Shown: positions 1-9,788 of the stretch, piece after piece
Layout: every line of letters begins with the position of its first letter
Numbering within the stretch: position 1 is the first letter of the stretch
Source: Actinomycetaceae bacterium
GTDB taxonomy: Bacteria; Actinomycetota; Actinomycetes; Actinomycetales; Actinomycetaceae
Direction: 5' to 3'
Assembly: GCA_030540715.1 (NCBI GenBank)
Contig: JAUNVQ010000008.1
Span: 1 to 64,000, forward strand
Length of the DNA stretch: 64,000 nt
Notes under the pieces: generated by a model
What the model was told of the DNA's origin: nothing
Database searches by the model: none
The model's input: the letters and a program-made list of their open reading frames with translations, nothing else
Translations under genes and position numbers: made by a program

Positions 1-54
1 AGTCGGAATCCTACTCGATGTCATATGGCGGGCATTGGGAAGAAAGGACACAAC

Positions 55-1149
55 GTGCTTATTGCACAAAGACCAGTACTCTCTGAGGAGATCGTGAACG
101 AAAATCGTTCACGTTTCACAATAGAACCATTAGAACCAGGTTTTGGTTACACTCTTGGCAACTCGCTTCGCAGGACCTTGCTGTCGTCGATCCCCGGTGC
201 TGCGGTAACCTCCATTCGCATCGAGGGCGTTCCCCACGAGTTCCGTACCGTTACGGGAATTAAAGAAGATGTCTCAGAGATTATTCTCAATATCAAACAG
301 ATTGTTTTGAGCTCCGAGAACGACGAACCTGTGGTGATGTACCTGCGTAAAGCAGGTCCCGGCGTTGTGACAGCTGGCGATATTACGCCTCCTGCCGGTG
401 TTGAAATCCATAACCCTGCCTTGCATCTTGCAACATTGAATGATAAAGGCAAACTTGAGATCGAACTGACTGTTGAGCGCGGACGTGGTTACGTGTCAGC
501 ATTGCAAAATAAACATGCAGATGCCGAAATCAGCCGTATTCCCATTGATTCGATTTACTCACCAGTTCTCAAAGTTACCTATAAGGTTGAAGCTACGCGC
601 GTGGAGCAACGGACAGACTTCGACCGCCTTATTGTTGATGTTCAGACAAAACCAGCTATCAGCCCACGCGATGCCCTTGCTTCGGCGGGTAAGACGCTGG
701 TTGAGCTGTTTGGCCTGTGCCGCGAACTCAATATTGAGGCCGAAGGCATCGAAATTGGTCCATCACAAACTGATGCTGCATTAGCTGCTGACCTTGCTAT
801 GTCAATTGATGACTTAAACCTGCAGTCACGCAGCTATAACGCTCTGACACGTGAGGGCATCCATACTGTGGGCGAGCTTGTTGCTCGTTCAGAAGCAGAC
901 TTGCTTGATATTCGGAATTTCGGTGTGAAGTCGATTGAAGAGATTAAGCAGAAACTAGCTGAAATGGGGATGGGCCTTAAAGATTCGCCTGCTCCTGTCG
1001 ATTTTGAAGGTGGAGTTGGCGACGATAGCGCATTTGGTGCTGGAGGATTTTCAGCAGGTGGTTTTGGTATGCCGGGAACACCTGGTTTTTCGGAATCAAC
1101 CAGTGAGGATGACGGAGCTGGATTCGTTCAGTTCAGTGACGACCTATAA
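55..1149 (+). CDS. rpoA: DNA-directed RNA polymerase subunit alpha
   Basis: Alpha subunit of RNA polymerase: it dimerises to seed core assembly, and its C-terminal domain contacts promoter DNA and activators. The N-terminal domain carries the family block [20 protein letters not shown], and the C-terminal helix-hairpin-helix domain is seen around [13 protein letters not shown] place the start at GTG 55 (MLIAQRP, the usual actinobacterial N-terminus), with AAAGGA at 43-48 six bases upstream; an in-frame ATG at 25 would add ten atypical residues. At 364 aa it is longer than the usual 330-340 because of a Gly/Phe/Asp-rich tail of about 45 residues after the CTD. rplQ follows after 63 bases. No rpsD end is visible in the 54 bases upstream. 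Confidence 0.97.
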   Translation: MLIAQRPVLSEEIVNENRSRFTIEPLEPGFGYTLGNSLRRTLLSSIPGAAVTSIRIEGVPHEFRTVTGIKEDVSEIILNIKQIVLSSENDEPVVMYLRKAGPGVVTAGDITPPAGVEIHNPALHLATLNDKGKLEIELTVERGRGYVSALQNKHADAEISRIPIDSIYSPVLKVTYKVEATRVEQRTDFDRLIVDVQTKPAISPRDALASAGKTLVELFGLCRELNIEAEGIEIGPSQTDAALAADLAMSIDDLNLQSRSYNALTREGIHTVGELVARSEADLLDIRNFGVKSIEEIKQKLAEMGMGLKDSPAPVDFEGGVGDDSAFGAGGFSAGGFGMPGTPGFSESTSEDDGAGFVQFSDDL

Positions 1150-1212
1150 GAAATCCTGTGAACACATCGACTGTGTAGCAGGAACCGTGACGTTAATATG
1201 AGGAGTTAAACA

Positions 1213-1812
1213 ATGCCGAAGCCCAAAAAGGGACCACGGTTAGGAGCCGGCCCGGCTGACCAGCGCAAGATTTTGTCCAATCTTGCAAAATCATTGATTG
1301 AACACGGTTCAATCAACACAACTGTAACGCGTGCAAAGACACTTCAGCCCTATGTTGAAAAGCTGATTACAAAAGCTAAGAAAGGCGACTTGCATAATCG
1401 TCGTCTTGTGGCAAAAGAGTTGCCTACGCAGTCTTCAAAGTATGAACGTGGATTTGACGCTGTATACACACTTTTTGATGAAGTTGTGCCACGTCTCGAT
1501 CCTGAGCGTGAAGGTGGGTATACCCGTATCGTTAAGATCGGTAACCGTCGAGGCGACAATGCGCCAATGGCTAATATTTCTATCATTTTTGATAAAGTTG
1601 AAAAGAAGGCTGTTGTCAAAGAAGCAGAAAATGCAACGAAGAAAGCTGCGAAGAAAGCTTCTGAAGATGAGACCGTTAAAGATGAGGCAGAGGATTTACA
1701 GGCTGATGCTTTAGAGCAAGAAACGGTAGAAGGTGCTGACACTGCTAATAATGAAGCTGATACAGACGCTACAGCAGACTCATCTGAAGACAAAGAAAAA
1801 GACGCTGAATAA
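1213..1812 (+). CDS. rplQ: 50S ribosomal protein L17
   Basis: Large-subunit protein L17, at the end of the alpha operon. Residues 1-120 are the conserved domain (start MPKPKKGPRLGAGPADQRK; GGYTRIVKIGNRRGDNAPMA near the end). The remaining 75-80 residues are a low-complexity Ala/Lys/Glu/Asp tail, basic then strongly acidic. Extended L17 tails are common in actinobacteria, but at 199 aa this one is long. AGGAG at 1201-1205 precedes the ATG. A rho-independent terminator follows, and truA, often the next gene, is absent. Confidence 0.96.
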   Translation: MPKPKKGPRLGAGPADQRKILSNLAKSLIEHGSINTTVTRAKTLQPYVEKLITKAKKGDLHNRRLVAKELPTQSSKYERGFDAVYTLFDEVVPRLDPEREGGYTRIVKIGNRRGDNAPMANISIIFDKVEKKAVVKEAENATKKAAKKASEDETVKDEAEDLQADALEQETVEGADTANNEADTDATADSSEDKEKDAE

Positions 1813-1860
1813 TTTCCTTGTGTAATTTTGACGATTGCACTTATCAGTACTCTTCAAAAA

Positions 1861-1891
1861 AGTGACCAGGTTGCTCCTGGTCACTTTTTTT
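1861..1891 (+). terminator. rho-independent terminator after rplQ
   Basis: A perfect 10-bp stem, AGTGACCAGG / CCTGGTCACT, with a TTGCT loop, followed by a run of seven T. It ends the rpoA-rplQ transcript. Confidence 0.93.
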
Positions 1892-1956
1892 ATGTCTATT
1901 CTCTACTTATGTTCTGTTCACTGGGCTCTATTGGTCAATAGCGCCGTAGTTGTCAT

Positions 1957-1962
1957 TATAAT
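1957..1962 (+). promoter_or_regulatory. possible -10 box upstream of the ALDH-like gene
   Basis: TATAAT lies between the rplQ terminator and the gene at 2146. A convincing -35 at normal spacing is not seen (TTGGTC at 1931 is 20 bases away). If used, the 5' leader would be about 180 bases. The rest of 1892-2145 shows no gene. Confidence 0.3.
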
Positions 1963-2145
1963 AGAGAAGGGGAGTCACTATAATCGGTAAGATTCTGCGA
2001 AAGAGTACAGATAAAGTGATGTATCGCATAGGTAAAACAGCGGATCTGTGAGCACAAAGAAGACGTATATGTATAGAATTACCCTGAGAAAGGGTTAATG
2101 AAAATCCGCGTAATATTGACACTCCACACGTAAAAGAGGTAATAA

Positions 2146-3717
2146 GTGATCTCGCCCCATATTTCCGAGAGCTTTGTACAACACCTTGCAGGGTATTGTG
2201 CGCACTTGCACGGAAAAGACGGTGAACCAGTATTTGTATGGACTGGAGAAAAGCTCACTTGTTTTCCTACGGCTACGGTTGACGATGCCTGGGAAGCATT
2301 GGATGAGGCGCGTACCGCACAGCCGCAGTGGCGCGACATGTCATACCGGAAAAAAGCCCGTGTTTTTTTACAATGGTCTGAACTCATTTATCGACATAAA
2401 GAAATAGTAGTTCAGCTTTCTCAGGTGTTTGCTGGTAAATCCCGTTTGGATGCTGTTGATGAGTATATGGACAGCTATATTACGCCGCAAGAAGTCGCAC
2501 AGATCATGAAAGACGTCCACGCACCACATCACAAACTTGGTGTGATTCCCATTCAAACGCGTGTGACCGTATCCTACGACGCGATCGGCGTTGTTGGAAT
2601 GTTTACTCTTGCGGATTTTCCTGTCTCCTACGGGCCTGTTGATGTTTTGCAGGCATTGGCAGCTGGCAATGCTGTTGTTCAGTTCGTACCAGTTCAAGCC
2701 GCTTTGCCTTCATTCGCCTTGCGTGAGTTGTTAGAGGCATGTGGCCTTCCTAAAGGTGTCTGGCAGATTCTTCCTGCACACGATATTTCTGTGGGCTCCG
2801 CAATTCTAGACGAGCTTGATTCTGTTGCATTTATTGGTAACACAGCAGATGGTGCCGATATTTCACAACGCGCTCTTGACATGTTTATTCCAACTGCGAT
2901 GTTTTTGTCAACAAAGAATCAAGCAGTTGTTTTCGACGATGTAGACATCGATGAAGCTGTTCCTAAAGCGGCCCGAGCGGTGTATCATATGGGTGGCCAG
3001 GGTCCATGTCATGTTGAACGCATCTGGGTGCAGCGTGGCGTGTATCAGGAGTTTTTAGAACGTTTTGAAGATTATGTTCGCTCTGAGGTCAGAGTTGGTC
3101 AGTCCTGGGATCACAGCGCTACTCTTGGATCTTTGTATTCACTTGATCGACTCAAACGTGTGACATCACATGTAGAGGATGCTTTGCAGCTTGGCGCCAC
3201 ACTTATTCACGGCGGACAGCAGCGAAAAGACATCGGCCCATGGTTCTTTGATCCAACAATTATGACCAATGTTCCCAAAGATGCTTTGTGTTATGACGAA
3301 GAGACCTATGGGCCAGTTGTTTCCATTGAACCTTTTGACGATATCGATTGGCTTGACAAGGAACTAGCTTCGTCGCAATACGGATACCATTTGGTTTTAT
3401 TTACGCATAACCCGGCATATACACGCAAGCTTGTCCGTTCAACAACATCGGGATTGATCTCTGTTAATGATGCCTACCACGCAATGTGGGGAAGTCATGG
3501 AGCAGCACTTGCAGGATCACGAGACACAGGAGACGGTGTACGTCATTCCGTTGAATCAATTACTCAATACATGAAGTCTCATGCCCAGCTGAATGTCTAC
3601 TGGGGCACTCTTGACCCAACGTGGACGCACACGGGTTTTGCTTATGAGCACCGGTTACTAGCGAAGTCACGTTTCCGGCAAGTAATGATGCGTCTTCTTA
3701 ACGGTTACAAAATGTAG
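2146..3717 (+). CDS. divergent aldehyde dehydrogenase-family protein (succinate-semialdehyde dehydrogenase-like)
   Basis: An ALDH-superfamily fold of 523 aa; members oxidise aldehydes with NAD(P)+. Seen: LQALAAGNAVV (about 168-178), the nucleotide-loop region FIGNTADG (229-236), the nucleophile motif GGQGPC with Cys288, and EETYGPVVSIEPF. Two normally invariant positions are changed: the oxyanion-hole Asn of PWNFP is Asp157 (LADFP), and the general-base Glu of ELGGKN is Phe253 (FLSTKN). Activity may therefore be altered or lost. The GTG start has AGAGG seven bases upstream. The gene stands alone between the alpha and S10 operons, where ribosomal genes would be expected. The exact substrate cannot be told. 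Confidence 0.8.
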   Translation: MISPHISESFVQHLAGYCAHLHGKDGEPVFVWTGEKLTCFPTATVDDAWEALDEARTAQPQWRDMSYRKKARVFLQWSELIYRHKEIVVQLSQVFAGKSRLDAVDEYMDSYITPQEVAQIMKDVHAPHHKLGVIPIQTRVTVSYDAIGVVGMFTLADFPVSYGPVDVLQALAAGNAVVQFVPVQAALPSFALRELLEACGLPKGVWQILPAHDISVGSAILDELDSVAFIGNTADGADISQRALDMFIPTAMFLSTKNQAVVFDDVDIDEAVPKAARAVYHMGGQGPCHVERIWVQRGVYQEFLERFEDYVRSEVRVGQSWDHSATLGSLYSLDRLKRVTSHVEDALQLGATLIHGGQQRKDIGPWFFDPTIMTNVPKDALCYDEETYGPVVSIEPFDDIDWLDKELASSQYGYHLVLFTHNPAYTRKLVRSTTSGLISVNDAYHAMWGSHGAALAGSRDTGDGVRHSVESITQYMKSHAQLNVYWGTLDPTWTHTGFAYEHRLLAKSRFRQVMMRLLNGYKM

Positions 3718-3851
3718 TAATCGGAACTAGCCGCACTTAACGATACGAGTTGGCATCTTTTGCTCTCAATAACTGGGCGACACGCCCGAGCGCGTGGACG
3801 TGGTTACATTCACATTGTCTTAGGTGGACTTGATAACGTTCAAGCGAGTAA

Positions 3852-3948
3852 GGTTAGGTACTGACGCTGATGACGCGTGGTGTATTTCTATCGTCACACA
3901 CCATCAGCACTTCTGTGAACGTCGCTAACTGAAAAGTGTTGCCTAACC
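3852..3948 (+). promoter_or_regulatory. structured leader upstream of the S10 operon
   Basis: The 289 bases between the ALDH gene and rpsJ hold nested complementary segments: GGTTAGGTA (3852-3860) with TTGCCTAACC (3939-3948), GCTGATG (3866-3872) with CATCAGC (3902-3908), inner GTGT with ACAC, and CACTT (3908-3912) with AAGTG (3934-3938). Together they suggest a three-way junction ending about 60 bases before rpsJ. S10 operon leaders autoregulated by L4 are known in other bacteria. That this one binds L4 or another product is inference. Confidence 0.5.
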
Positions 3949-4006
3949 GATAGCGTGACACGCCCGTTGCTGGGCAACAGTTACATGAATGAGAGAGGTA
4001 AACGGC

Positions 4007-4315
4007 ATGGCGGGACAAAAAATCCGCATCCGGTTGAAGTCGTATGACCATGAGGTCATTGACTCATCGGCACGCAAAATCGTTGATACGGTGACACGTG
4101 CTGGCGCTACCGTGGTAGGCCCGGTTCCGTTGCCGACCGAAAAGAACGTATTTTGCGTTATTCGGTCGCCACATAAATACAAGGACAGCCGTGAGCATTT
4201 CGAGATGCGCACTCATAAGCGCCTCATTGACATCGTTGATCCCACTCCGAAAGCCGTGGATTCTTTGATGCATATCGATCTGCCCGCAGATGTCAATATA
4301 GAAATCAAACTGTAG
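4007..4315 (+). CDS. rpsJ: 30S ribosomal protein S10
   Basis: S10 (102 aa, usual length), a component of the 30S head and also the NusE transcription factor. It opens the S10 operon. [19 protein letters not shown] is the canonical N-terminus, so I use ATG 4007 with GAGAGAGG at 3991-3998, not the in-frame ATG at 3989. The long loop with [20 protein letters not shown] is intact. Confidence 0.98.
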   Translation: MAGQKIRIRLKSYDHEVIDSSARKIVDTVTRAGATVVGPVPLPTEKNVFCVIRSPHKYKDSREHFEMRTHKRLIDIVDPTPKAVDSLMHIDLPADVNIEIKL

Positions 4316-4395
4316 CTTCCACCCTCGTGGCATACGGATAACCAAGCCGTACTGCGAGGTAACACAGGAAGCTCGATAAGATAAGGAACTCTGTA

Positions 4396-5064
4396 ATGAG
4401 CATGGAAACCAAGCAGGCGACTGCAGTGCCCCGAGCGGCACTTCTCGGCCGCAAGCTAGGCATGACGCAGGTATGGGATGAGGACAACAACCTTATTCCG
4501 ATCACCGTTGTGCAGGTGGACACCAATGTGATTACTCAGATTCGCAATGATGAAACTGATGGATACCAGGCTGTTCAGCTTGGTTTCGGAGACATTAACG
4601 AACGAAAAGTAACACAACCATTGGCTGGACACTTTAAGAAGGCGGGTGTCTCCCCGCGCCGTCACCTTGTAGAGGTTCGCGTTCCTAATGCATCCGAGTA
4701 TGAATTAGGTCAAGAACTTTCTGCAGATATATTTGAAGCCGGAACAAAAGTGGATGTTACCGGCCGTACAAAGGGTAAAGGATTCGCCGGTGTGATGAAG
4801 CGTCACGGCTTTGCCGGTGTATCATCGTCCCACGGTGCCCACCGCAATCACCGCAAACCAGGTTCAATTGGCGCATGCGCTACTCCTGGACGCGTTTTCA
4901 AAGGTTTGCGCATGGCTGGCCGTATGGGTAACGCCCGCCGTACTGTTCAAAACCTGAAAGTTCAAGCTGTTGATGCAGACAAAGGTCTGGTATTGCTGAC
5001 AGGTGCTATTCCTGGCCCCAAGGGCGGCATAGTCTTGATTCGTACTGCAGTGAAGGGAGCATAG
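4396..5064 (+). CDS. rplC: 50S ribosomal protein L3
   Basis: L3, an early-assembly 23S rRNA-binding protein, 222 aa. The family blocks [16 protein letters not shown] near the N-terminus and [14 protein letters not shown] with the following [15 protein letters not shown] loop are present. It lies 80 bases after rpsJ, with AAGGAA before the ATG, and four bases before rplD, in the usual S10 operon order. Confidence 0.98.
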   Translation: MSMETKQATAVPRAALLGRKLGMTQVWDEDNNLIPITVVQVDTNVITQIRNDETDGYQAVQLGFGDINERKVTQPLAGHFKKAGVSPRRHLVEVRVPNASEYELGQELSADIFEAGTKVDVTGRTKGKGFAGVMKRHGFAGVSSSHGAHRNHRKPGSIGACATPGRVFKGLRMAGRMGNARRTVQNLKVQAVDADKGLVLLTGAIPGPKGGIVLIRTAVKGA

Positions 5065-5068
5065 GGCT

Positions 5069-5734
5069 ATGAATATCGATATTCTTGATCCTAAAGGCAA
5101 AAAAGCTGGCTCTATTGAGCTCCCTGCAGATATCTTTGATGTGGATCCTAATATTCCATTGATGCACCAGGTTGTTGTTGCCCAATTGGCAGCAGCTAGG
5201 CAGGGTACTCATGCTACAAAGACCCGCGGTCAAGTCCGCGGTGGCGGTCGCAAGCCCTGGCGTCAAAAGGGAACAGGACGTGCACGCCATGGTTCTATCC
5301 GTTCGCCTCAGTGGCGCGGCGGTGGTGTTGTTTTTGGTCCGCAACCTCGTTCCTATAAGCAGCGTACACCGAAAAAAATGATTGCTGCTGCGCTTCGTTG
5401 TGCATTGTCAGATCGTGCTCGTAACGATAGGATTCACGCAGTTGAATCCTTTATCGATGCGAAGAAGCCTTCAACGAAGGCCGCCCGACTCTTTATTGAA
5501 AAGATCGCGGACAATGCCAAAGTTCTGGCAGTTGTTGAGAATCTTGACGGTGTCGATGTCATGTCATTGCGTAATCTTCCACAGGTACACATTCTTACCT
5601 GGGGACAGCTCAATACATATGACGTTCTTGACGCTGATAACGTAATCTTCACGAAGTCAGCTCTGGAGGCATTTATCGATGCCCGCAGTGCTGGTAAAGC
5701 AAATGATGGAAAAAATGAGGAGGCTTCGAAGTGA
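5069..5734 (+). CDS. rplD: 50S ribosomal protein L4
   Basis: L4 (221 aa) lines the peptide exit tunnel and in some bacteria represses its own operon. The extended loop is intact ([20 protein letters not shown], then [14 protein letters not shown]), as is the C-terminal Rossmann-like part. Its stop overlaps the rplW GTG by four bases, indicating coupled translation. It is the natural candidate ligand for the structured leader at 3852-3948. Confidence 0.98.
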   Translation: MNIDILDPKGKKAGSIELPADIFDVDPNIPLMHQVVVAQLAAARQGTHATKTRGQVRGGGRKPWRQKGTGRARHGSIRSPQWRGGGVVFGPQPRSYKQRTPKKMIAAALRCALSDRARNDRIHAVESFIDAKKPSTKAARLFIEKIADNAKVLAVVENLDGVDVMSLRNLPQVHILTWGQLNTYDVLDADNVIFTKSALEAFIDARSAGKANDGKNEEASK

Positions 5735-6036
5735 GTTTACATACCGAGAAAAATCCCCGCGATGTCATCATTCGGCCTATCGTGAGTGAAAAAGCATACG
5801 GCATGATCGATACTGGTAAATATACTTTTGAAGTTGCCCGTGATGCCAATAAAATCGAGATTCGCCATGCTATTGAGCGTATCTTCGATGTTAAAGTTGC
5901 CAAGGTGAACACTCTTAACCGCGTAGGAAAGCGTGTTCGCACTCGTACAGGATACGGCAAACGTAAAGATATCAAGTTAGCTATCGTCACATTGGCGGAA
6001 GGTAGCATCGAGATCTTTGCTGAAGCTGGCGTGTAA
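5731..6036 (+). CDS. rplW: 50S ribosomal protein L23
   Basis: L23 (101 aa), next to the exit tunnel and docking site for trigger factor and SRP. The blocks [16 protein letters not shown] and [17 protein letters not shown] are typical. The GTG start overlaps the rplD stop (GTGA), with GAGGAGG at 5717-5723. Confidence 0.97.
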   Translation: MSLHTEKNPRDVIIRPIVSEKAYGMIDTGKYTFEVARDANKIEIRHAIERIFDVKVAKVNTLNRVGKRVRTRTGYGKRKDIKLAIVTLAEGSIEIFAEAGV

Positions 6037-6055
6037 CTGGAAAGGTGAAAGAATA

Positions 6056-6892
6056 ATGGGAATTAGGCATTATAAGCCGACCACACCGGGCCGACGAGGC
6101 TCGTCCGTTTCGGACTTTTCAGAACTGACACGCTCACATCCTGAAAAGTCGCTTGTACGTCCTCTTCATAAAACTGGAGGACGGAACTCCTATGGACGTA
6201 TTACATCGCGTCGTCGCGGTGGCGGTCACAAGCGGTCTTATCGCTTGATTGACTTCCGTCGTCACGATAAAGACGGCATCCCAGCAAAGGTTGCTCACAT
6301 CGAATACGATCCAAACCGCACAGCATATATTGCGCTTATTCACTATGCAGATGGCGAAAAGCGCTATATTCTTGCACCAAACAAATTGAAACAAGGCGAT
6401 CCCATTGAGCAAGGTCCAGGTGCAGATATTAAACCTGGCAACAACTTGCCGTTGCGTAATATCCCCTTGGGTACCGTGATTCACAATATTGAATTACGTC
6501 CAGGTGGGGGCGGTAAGATTGCTCGATCGGCTGGTGTTTCGGTGCAGCTTGTTGCCAAAGAAGGCAAGTATGCGCAGCTGCGCATGCCTTCGGGCGAGAT
6601 TCGCAATGTTGATGCTCGTTGCCGTGCCACTATTGGCGAGGTTGGTAACGCAGAACACGCTAACATTAACTGGGGTAAGGCCGGACGTATGCGCTGGAAA
6701 GGCCGCCGTCCGAAGGTTCGCGGTGTTGTGATGAACCCTGTGGATCACCCACATGGCGGTGGTGAAGGACGTACTTCTGGTGGTCGTCACCCAGTCAGCC
6801 CGTGGGGCAAGAAGGAAGGCCGTACACGCCGTCCTAACAAACCCAGCGATAAATTGATTGTTCGCCGTCGTCGTACTGGCAAGAAGCGCTGA
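6056..6892 (+). CDS. rplB: 50S ribosomal protein L2
   Basis: L2 (278 aa), essential for subunit association and the peptidyltransferase centre. [20 protein letters not shown] is the standard start, so ATG 6056 is used although the frame is open 39 bases further upstream. The conserved C-terminal [17 protein letters not shown], with the functional His, is present, followed by the basic tail. AAAGG lies upstream at 6041-6045. Confidence 0.98.
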   Translation: MGIRHYKPTTPGRRGSSVSDFSELTRSHPEKSLVRPLHKTGGRNSYGRITSRRRGGGHKRSYRLIDFRRHDKDGIPAKVAHIEYDPNRTAYIALIHYADGEKRYILAPNKLKQGDPIEQGPGADIKPGNNLPLRNIPLGTVIHNIELRPGGGGKIARSAGVSVQLVAKEGKYAQLRMPSGEIRNVDARCRATIGEVGNAEHANINWGKAGRMRWKGRRPKVRGVVMNPVDHPHGGGEGRTSGGRHPVSPWGKKEGRTRRPNKPSDKLIVRRRRTGKKR

Positions 6893-6907
6893 TAGGGGAG
6901 TGTAACG

Positions 6908-7189
6908 ATGCCACGCAGTTTGAAAAAAGGGCCTTTCGTCGATGATCATTTGATGAAAAAAATTGACGCCCTCAATGAAAGCAATAAAAAGACCGTTGTG
7001 AAGACATGGTCACGCCGTTCGATGATTACACCTGATTTTATCGGGCATACCATCGCGGTTCATGATGGTCGCAAGCATGTACCTGTGTACGTGACAGAAA
7101 ATATGGTCGGTCATAAACTTGGTGAATTCGCACCGACACGGACCTTCCGCGGTCACGTCAAGGACGACCGGAAAGCTCGGCGCCGTTAA
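6908..7189 (+). CDS. rpsS: 30S ribosomal protein S19
   Basis: S19 (93 aa) binds the 30S head together with S13. Diagnostic blocks: [45 protein letters not shown] at 6895-6900 precedes the ATG. It lies 15 bases after rplB. Confidence 0.98.
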   Translation: MPRSLKKGPFVDDHLMKKIDALNESNKKTVVKTWSRRSMITPDFIGHTIAVHDGRKHVPVYVTENMVGHKLGEFAPTRTFRGHVKDDRKARRR

Positions 7190-7219
7190 CCGGCGCCCAG
7201 GTAAGAAGTGAGGCATTAT

Positions 7220-7591
7220 ATGGAAGCCAAAGCGCAGGCGCGCTACGTGCGCTCCACGCCGATGAAGGCACGTCGCGTTGTCAATAAGATTCGCGGTAAG
7301 CGTGCACTTGAGGCATACGACATGCTGCGTTTCGCACCTCAGAAGGTCGCCGAAGACGTACGCAAGGTGCTGCACAGCGCTATGTTTAACGCAAAAGATC
7401 TCGCTCAGCGTGATGGTGAAACATTGAAGATGGAAGATCTTCGAATTGTTTCCGCCTATGTGGATGAAGGACCAACGTTGAAACGTTTCCGTCCACGTGC
7501 CCAGGGTCGCGCTGGACGTATCTTAAAACGAACCAGCCACATTACGGTGGTTGTTGCAACGCCGGACACAGACAAGGAGGACACCCTCTAA
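7220..7591 (+). CDS. rplV: 50S ribosomal protein L22
   Basis: L22 reaches into the exit tunnel next to L4. The start at ATG 7220 ([20 protein letters not shown], 123 aa) matches actinobacterial relatives and has GTGAGG six bases upstream; a GTG at 7208 in frame would add four residues and cannot be excluded. The tunnel hairpin region [18 protein letters not shown] is intact. The stop overlaps the rpsC start (TAATG). Confidence 0.96.
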   Translation: MEAKAQARYVRSTPMKARRVVNKIRGKRALEAYDMLRFAPQKVAEDVRKVLHSAMFNAKDLAQRDGETLKMEDLRIVSAYVDEGPTLKRFRPRAQGRAGRILKRTSHITVVVATPDTDKEDTL

Positions 7592-8532
7592 TGGGACAAA
7601 AAGTTAGCCCCACTGGCTTCCGGCTGGGAATTACCACTGATCATCGTTCCCGCTGGTTTGCCGATTCAACAAAGAAGGGCCAGCGCTACTCCGATTTTGT
7701 GAAAGAGGATGTCGAAATTCGTCGTCTGATGGAACAGCATCTGGAGCGCGCAGGCATTGCAAAGATTGATATTGAACGTACTCGTGATCGTGTTCGTGTG
7801 GATCTTCACACGGCTCGCCCCGGTATTGTTATCGGACGGCGTGGAGCTGAAGCTGATCGTCTTCGTGCGCAGCTTGAAAAGCTCACCGAGAAGCAGGTTC
7901 AACTCAATATTCTTGAAGTAAAGAATCCCGAGATTAACGCTCAGCTTGTGGCCCAGGGAATTGCGGAGCAGCTTGCTGCTCGCGTATCTTTCCGTCGTGC
8001 CATGCGCAAGGGTATGCAGTCTGCACTTCGTTCGGGTGCTCTTGGTATTCGCGTTCAGTGCTCAGGCCGCCTTGGTGGTGCTGAAATGTCACGTTCTGAG
8101 TTTTACCGTGAAGGTCGAGTGCCTTTGCATACTCTACGTGCTCTGATCGATTACGGATTTTTTGAAGCTCACACCACATTTGGTCGTATTGGCGTCAAAG
8201 TGTGGATTTATAAGGGCGATATGACCGAGACTGAGTTCACTCAAAAGCAGGCTCAGCAGTCGCAGCGTCAAGGGCGCGGCCGTGGAGGCGACCGTCGTGG
8301 TCGTGGAGGACGCGGCGGACGTCGCGGTGGCGATCGTCGTAACCGAAATACACAAGCTCAAGAGGGCGCGCAGTCTCGCGGCGATGCTCCAGATACAGCT
8401 AAGAAGGAAGCTCCCGGCGTGGATGCTTCGTCACATGATGCTGTAGCAAAGGAAGCACCGGCGGCACAGGCACCGGTTGAACAGACTGGTGACGCTGGCG
8501 CACCTGTAGAATCTAGCGGAACGGAGGCCTGA
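7591..8532 (+). CDS. rpsC: 30S ribosomal protein S3 with long disordered tail
   Basis: S3 lines the mRNA entry tunnel. KH domain with [17 protein letters not shown] at about residues 74-90, then the C-terminal S3 domain ending near KVWIYKGDM. The remaining roughly 100 residues are low complexity: first RG-rich ([16 protein letters not shown]), then Ala/Pro/Glu-rich. Total 313 aa against 210-275 usual. Tails of this kind occur in actinobacterial S3; this one is at the long end. Translation is coupled to rplV. Confidence 0.97.
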   Translation: MGQKVSPTGFRLGITTDHRSRWFADSTKKGQRYSDFVKEDVEIRRLMEQHLERAGIAKIDIERTRDRVRVDLHTARPGIVIGRRGAEADRLRAQLEKLTEKQVQLNILEVKNPEINAQLVAQGIAEQLAARVSFRRAMRKGMQSALRSGALGIRVQCSGRLGGAEMSRSEFYREGRVPLHTLRALIDYGFFEAHTTFGRIGVKVWIYKGDMTETEFTQKQAQQSQRQGRGRGGDRRGRGGRGGRRGGDRRNRNTQAQEGAQSRGDAPDTAKKEAPGVDASSHDAVAKEAPAAQAPVEQTGDAGAPVESSGTEA

Positions 8533-8534
8533 GT

Positions 8535-8954
8535 ATGTTAATCCCCAGGCGTACCAAATATCGCAAACAGCATCATCCTTCACGTAAGGGCGTTGCTAAG
8601 GGCGGTACTGAGATCAATTTCGGCGATTATGGTATTCAGGCACTTGAACATGCCTATATCACCAACCGTCAGATAGAGTCAGCCCGTATCGCGATGACAC
8701 GTTATATTCGTCGTGGCGGTAAAGTATGGATCAATATTTTTCCCGACCGTCCATTGACAAAGAAACCGGCTGAAACTCGTATGGGTTCCGGTAAAGGTTC
8801 ACCCGAGTGGTGGGTCGCGCCGGTGAAACCAGGTCGTGTTATGTTTGAACTGGCTGGAGTACCGGAAAATGTTGCTCGCGAAGCTATGCGACGCGCGCAG
8901 CATAAACTTCCCATCAAGACTCGCTTCATCACACGTGAAGGCGGTGATCAGTAA
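8535..8954 (+). CDS. rplP: 50S ribosomal protein L16
   Basis: L16 (139 aa), near the A-site of the peptidyltransferase centre. [19 protein letters not shown] and [20 protein letters not shown] are diagnostic. Two bases separate it from the rpsC stop, with GGAGG at 8523-8527. Its stop overlaps the rpmC start (TAATG). Confidence 0.98.
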   Translation: MLIPRRTKYRKQHHPSRKGVAKGGTEINFGDYGIQALEHAYITNRQIESARIAMTRYIRRGGKVWINIFPDRPLTKKPAETRMGSGKGSPEWWVAPVKPGRVMFELAGVPENVAREAMRRAQHKLPIKTRFITREGGDQ

Positions 8955-9193
8955 TGGCACAGGGATCTCAGGGACTTGCTCCCGCAGATTTGGATCAGAT
9001 GGATAACGAACAGTTAAGTCAAGAGCTCGATAAGGCAAAAACTGAGTTATTTAATCTTCGCTTTGCATTGGCTACTGGTTCCGGTGCAGATCGTGGCCGA
9101 ATGAAGGCACTGCGCAAAGACATTGCACGCATTTATACCATTGCTCGCGAACGCGAACTAGGTATTCGTACGGCGCCCGAACCGGAAAAGTAA
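8954..9193 (+). CDS. rpmC: 50S ribosomal protein L29
   Basis: L29 (79 aa), a two-helix protein beside L23 at the tunnel exit. The core LFNLRFALATGSGADRGRMK is typical. The N-terminus is a little longer than the E. coli form, as usual in actinobacteria. Confidence 0.95.
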   Translation: MAQGSQGLAPADLDQMDNEQLSQELDKAKTELFNLRFALATGSGADRGRMKALRKDIARIYTIARERELGIRTAPEPEK

Positions 9194-9202
9194 GGATGAG
9201 TT

Positions 9203-9526
9203 GTGAGCGATAAAGAAAATCTTGAAGAAGTTGCTGTTGCCGAAACTGCAACAGAACATGAACAGCAAGTATCAGAGCGCAACCATCGGAAAGTTCGTCG
9301 CGGATACGTCGTATCTGACAAAATGGACAAAACCGTTGTGGTCGCACTTGAAGATCGTGCAAAGCACCCGCTGTATGGCAAAGTCGTGAAGAAAACCAAA
9401 AAGGTAAAATGTCATGACGAGAACAATGAGTGCGGTGTGGGCGACTTGGTTCGCATAATGGAGACACGGCCTTTGTCGAAGACAAAGCGCTGGCGCATTG
9501 TCACCATTATCGAAAAGGCCAAGTAA
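9203..9526 (+). CDS. rpsQ: 30S ribosomal protein S17
   Basis: S17 (107 aa), a 16S 5'-domain primary binder. The OB-fold core runs from [19 protein letters not shown] to the end, with [11 protein letters not shown]. An acidic N-terminal extension of about 30 residues precedes it. GTG start nine bases after rpmC. It is the last gene of the operon here: a terminator follows and rplN, normally next, is absent. Confidence 0.96.
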   Translation: MSDKENLEEVAVAETATEHEQQVSERNHRKVRRGYVVSDKMDKTVVVALEDRAKHPLYGKVVKKTKKVKCHDENNECGVGDLVRIMETRPLSKTKRWRIVTIIEKAK

Positions 9527-9546
9527 GCCTTATAGTACTACTTCAC

Positions 9547-9590
9547 AAACCCCGTAACGGCATCATTATGCTGTTACGGGGTTTTCTTCT
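9547..9590 (+). terminator. rho-independent terminator closing the S10 operon
   Basis: AAACCCCGTAAC pairs with GTTACGGGGTTT (12 bp) around a 14-base loop that itself holds GCAT/ATGC, followed by TTTTCTTCTT. It shows that the operon really ends after rpsQ. Confidence 0.93.
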
Positions 9591-9788
9591 TGACAATGTT
9601 AGAAAATACTATTGAAAGAAAAAGATTGCACACATTGGTGTATTGTTTTGCCATAAATACCCGATTTCGAGGAAAAATGCGACTTTTTACCCATATTAAA
9701 TGGCTTTTCGTCGATATGATGACAAAGAGTGAAGTGGGTTACTTTACTTGTTGTTCAATGGAATCTTGGCGAGAGATAGTTCAATTAT

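Noticed and set aside
1350..1793. 147-codon minus-strand frame inside rplQ, rich in Ser and Ala
   Set aside because: It is the antisense shadow of the Ala/Glu/Asp-coding tail of L17.
3775..3787. GGGCG-ACA-CGCCC stem and the repeated GACACGCCCG in the S10 leader region
   Set aside because: Short, with a three-base loop, and no T-run; not enough for a terminator call.
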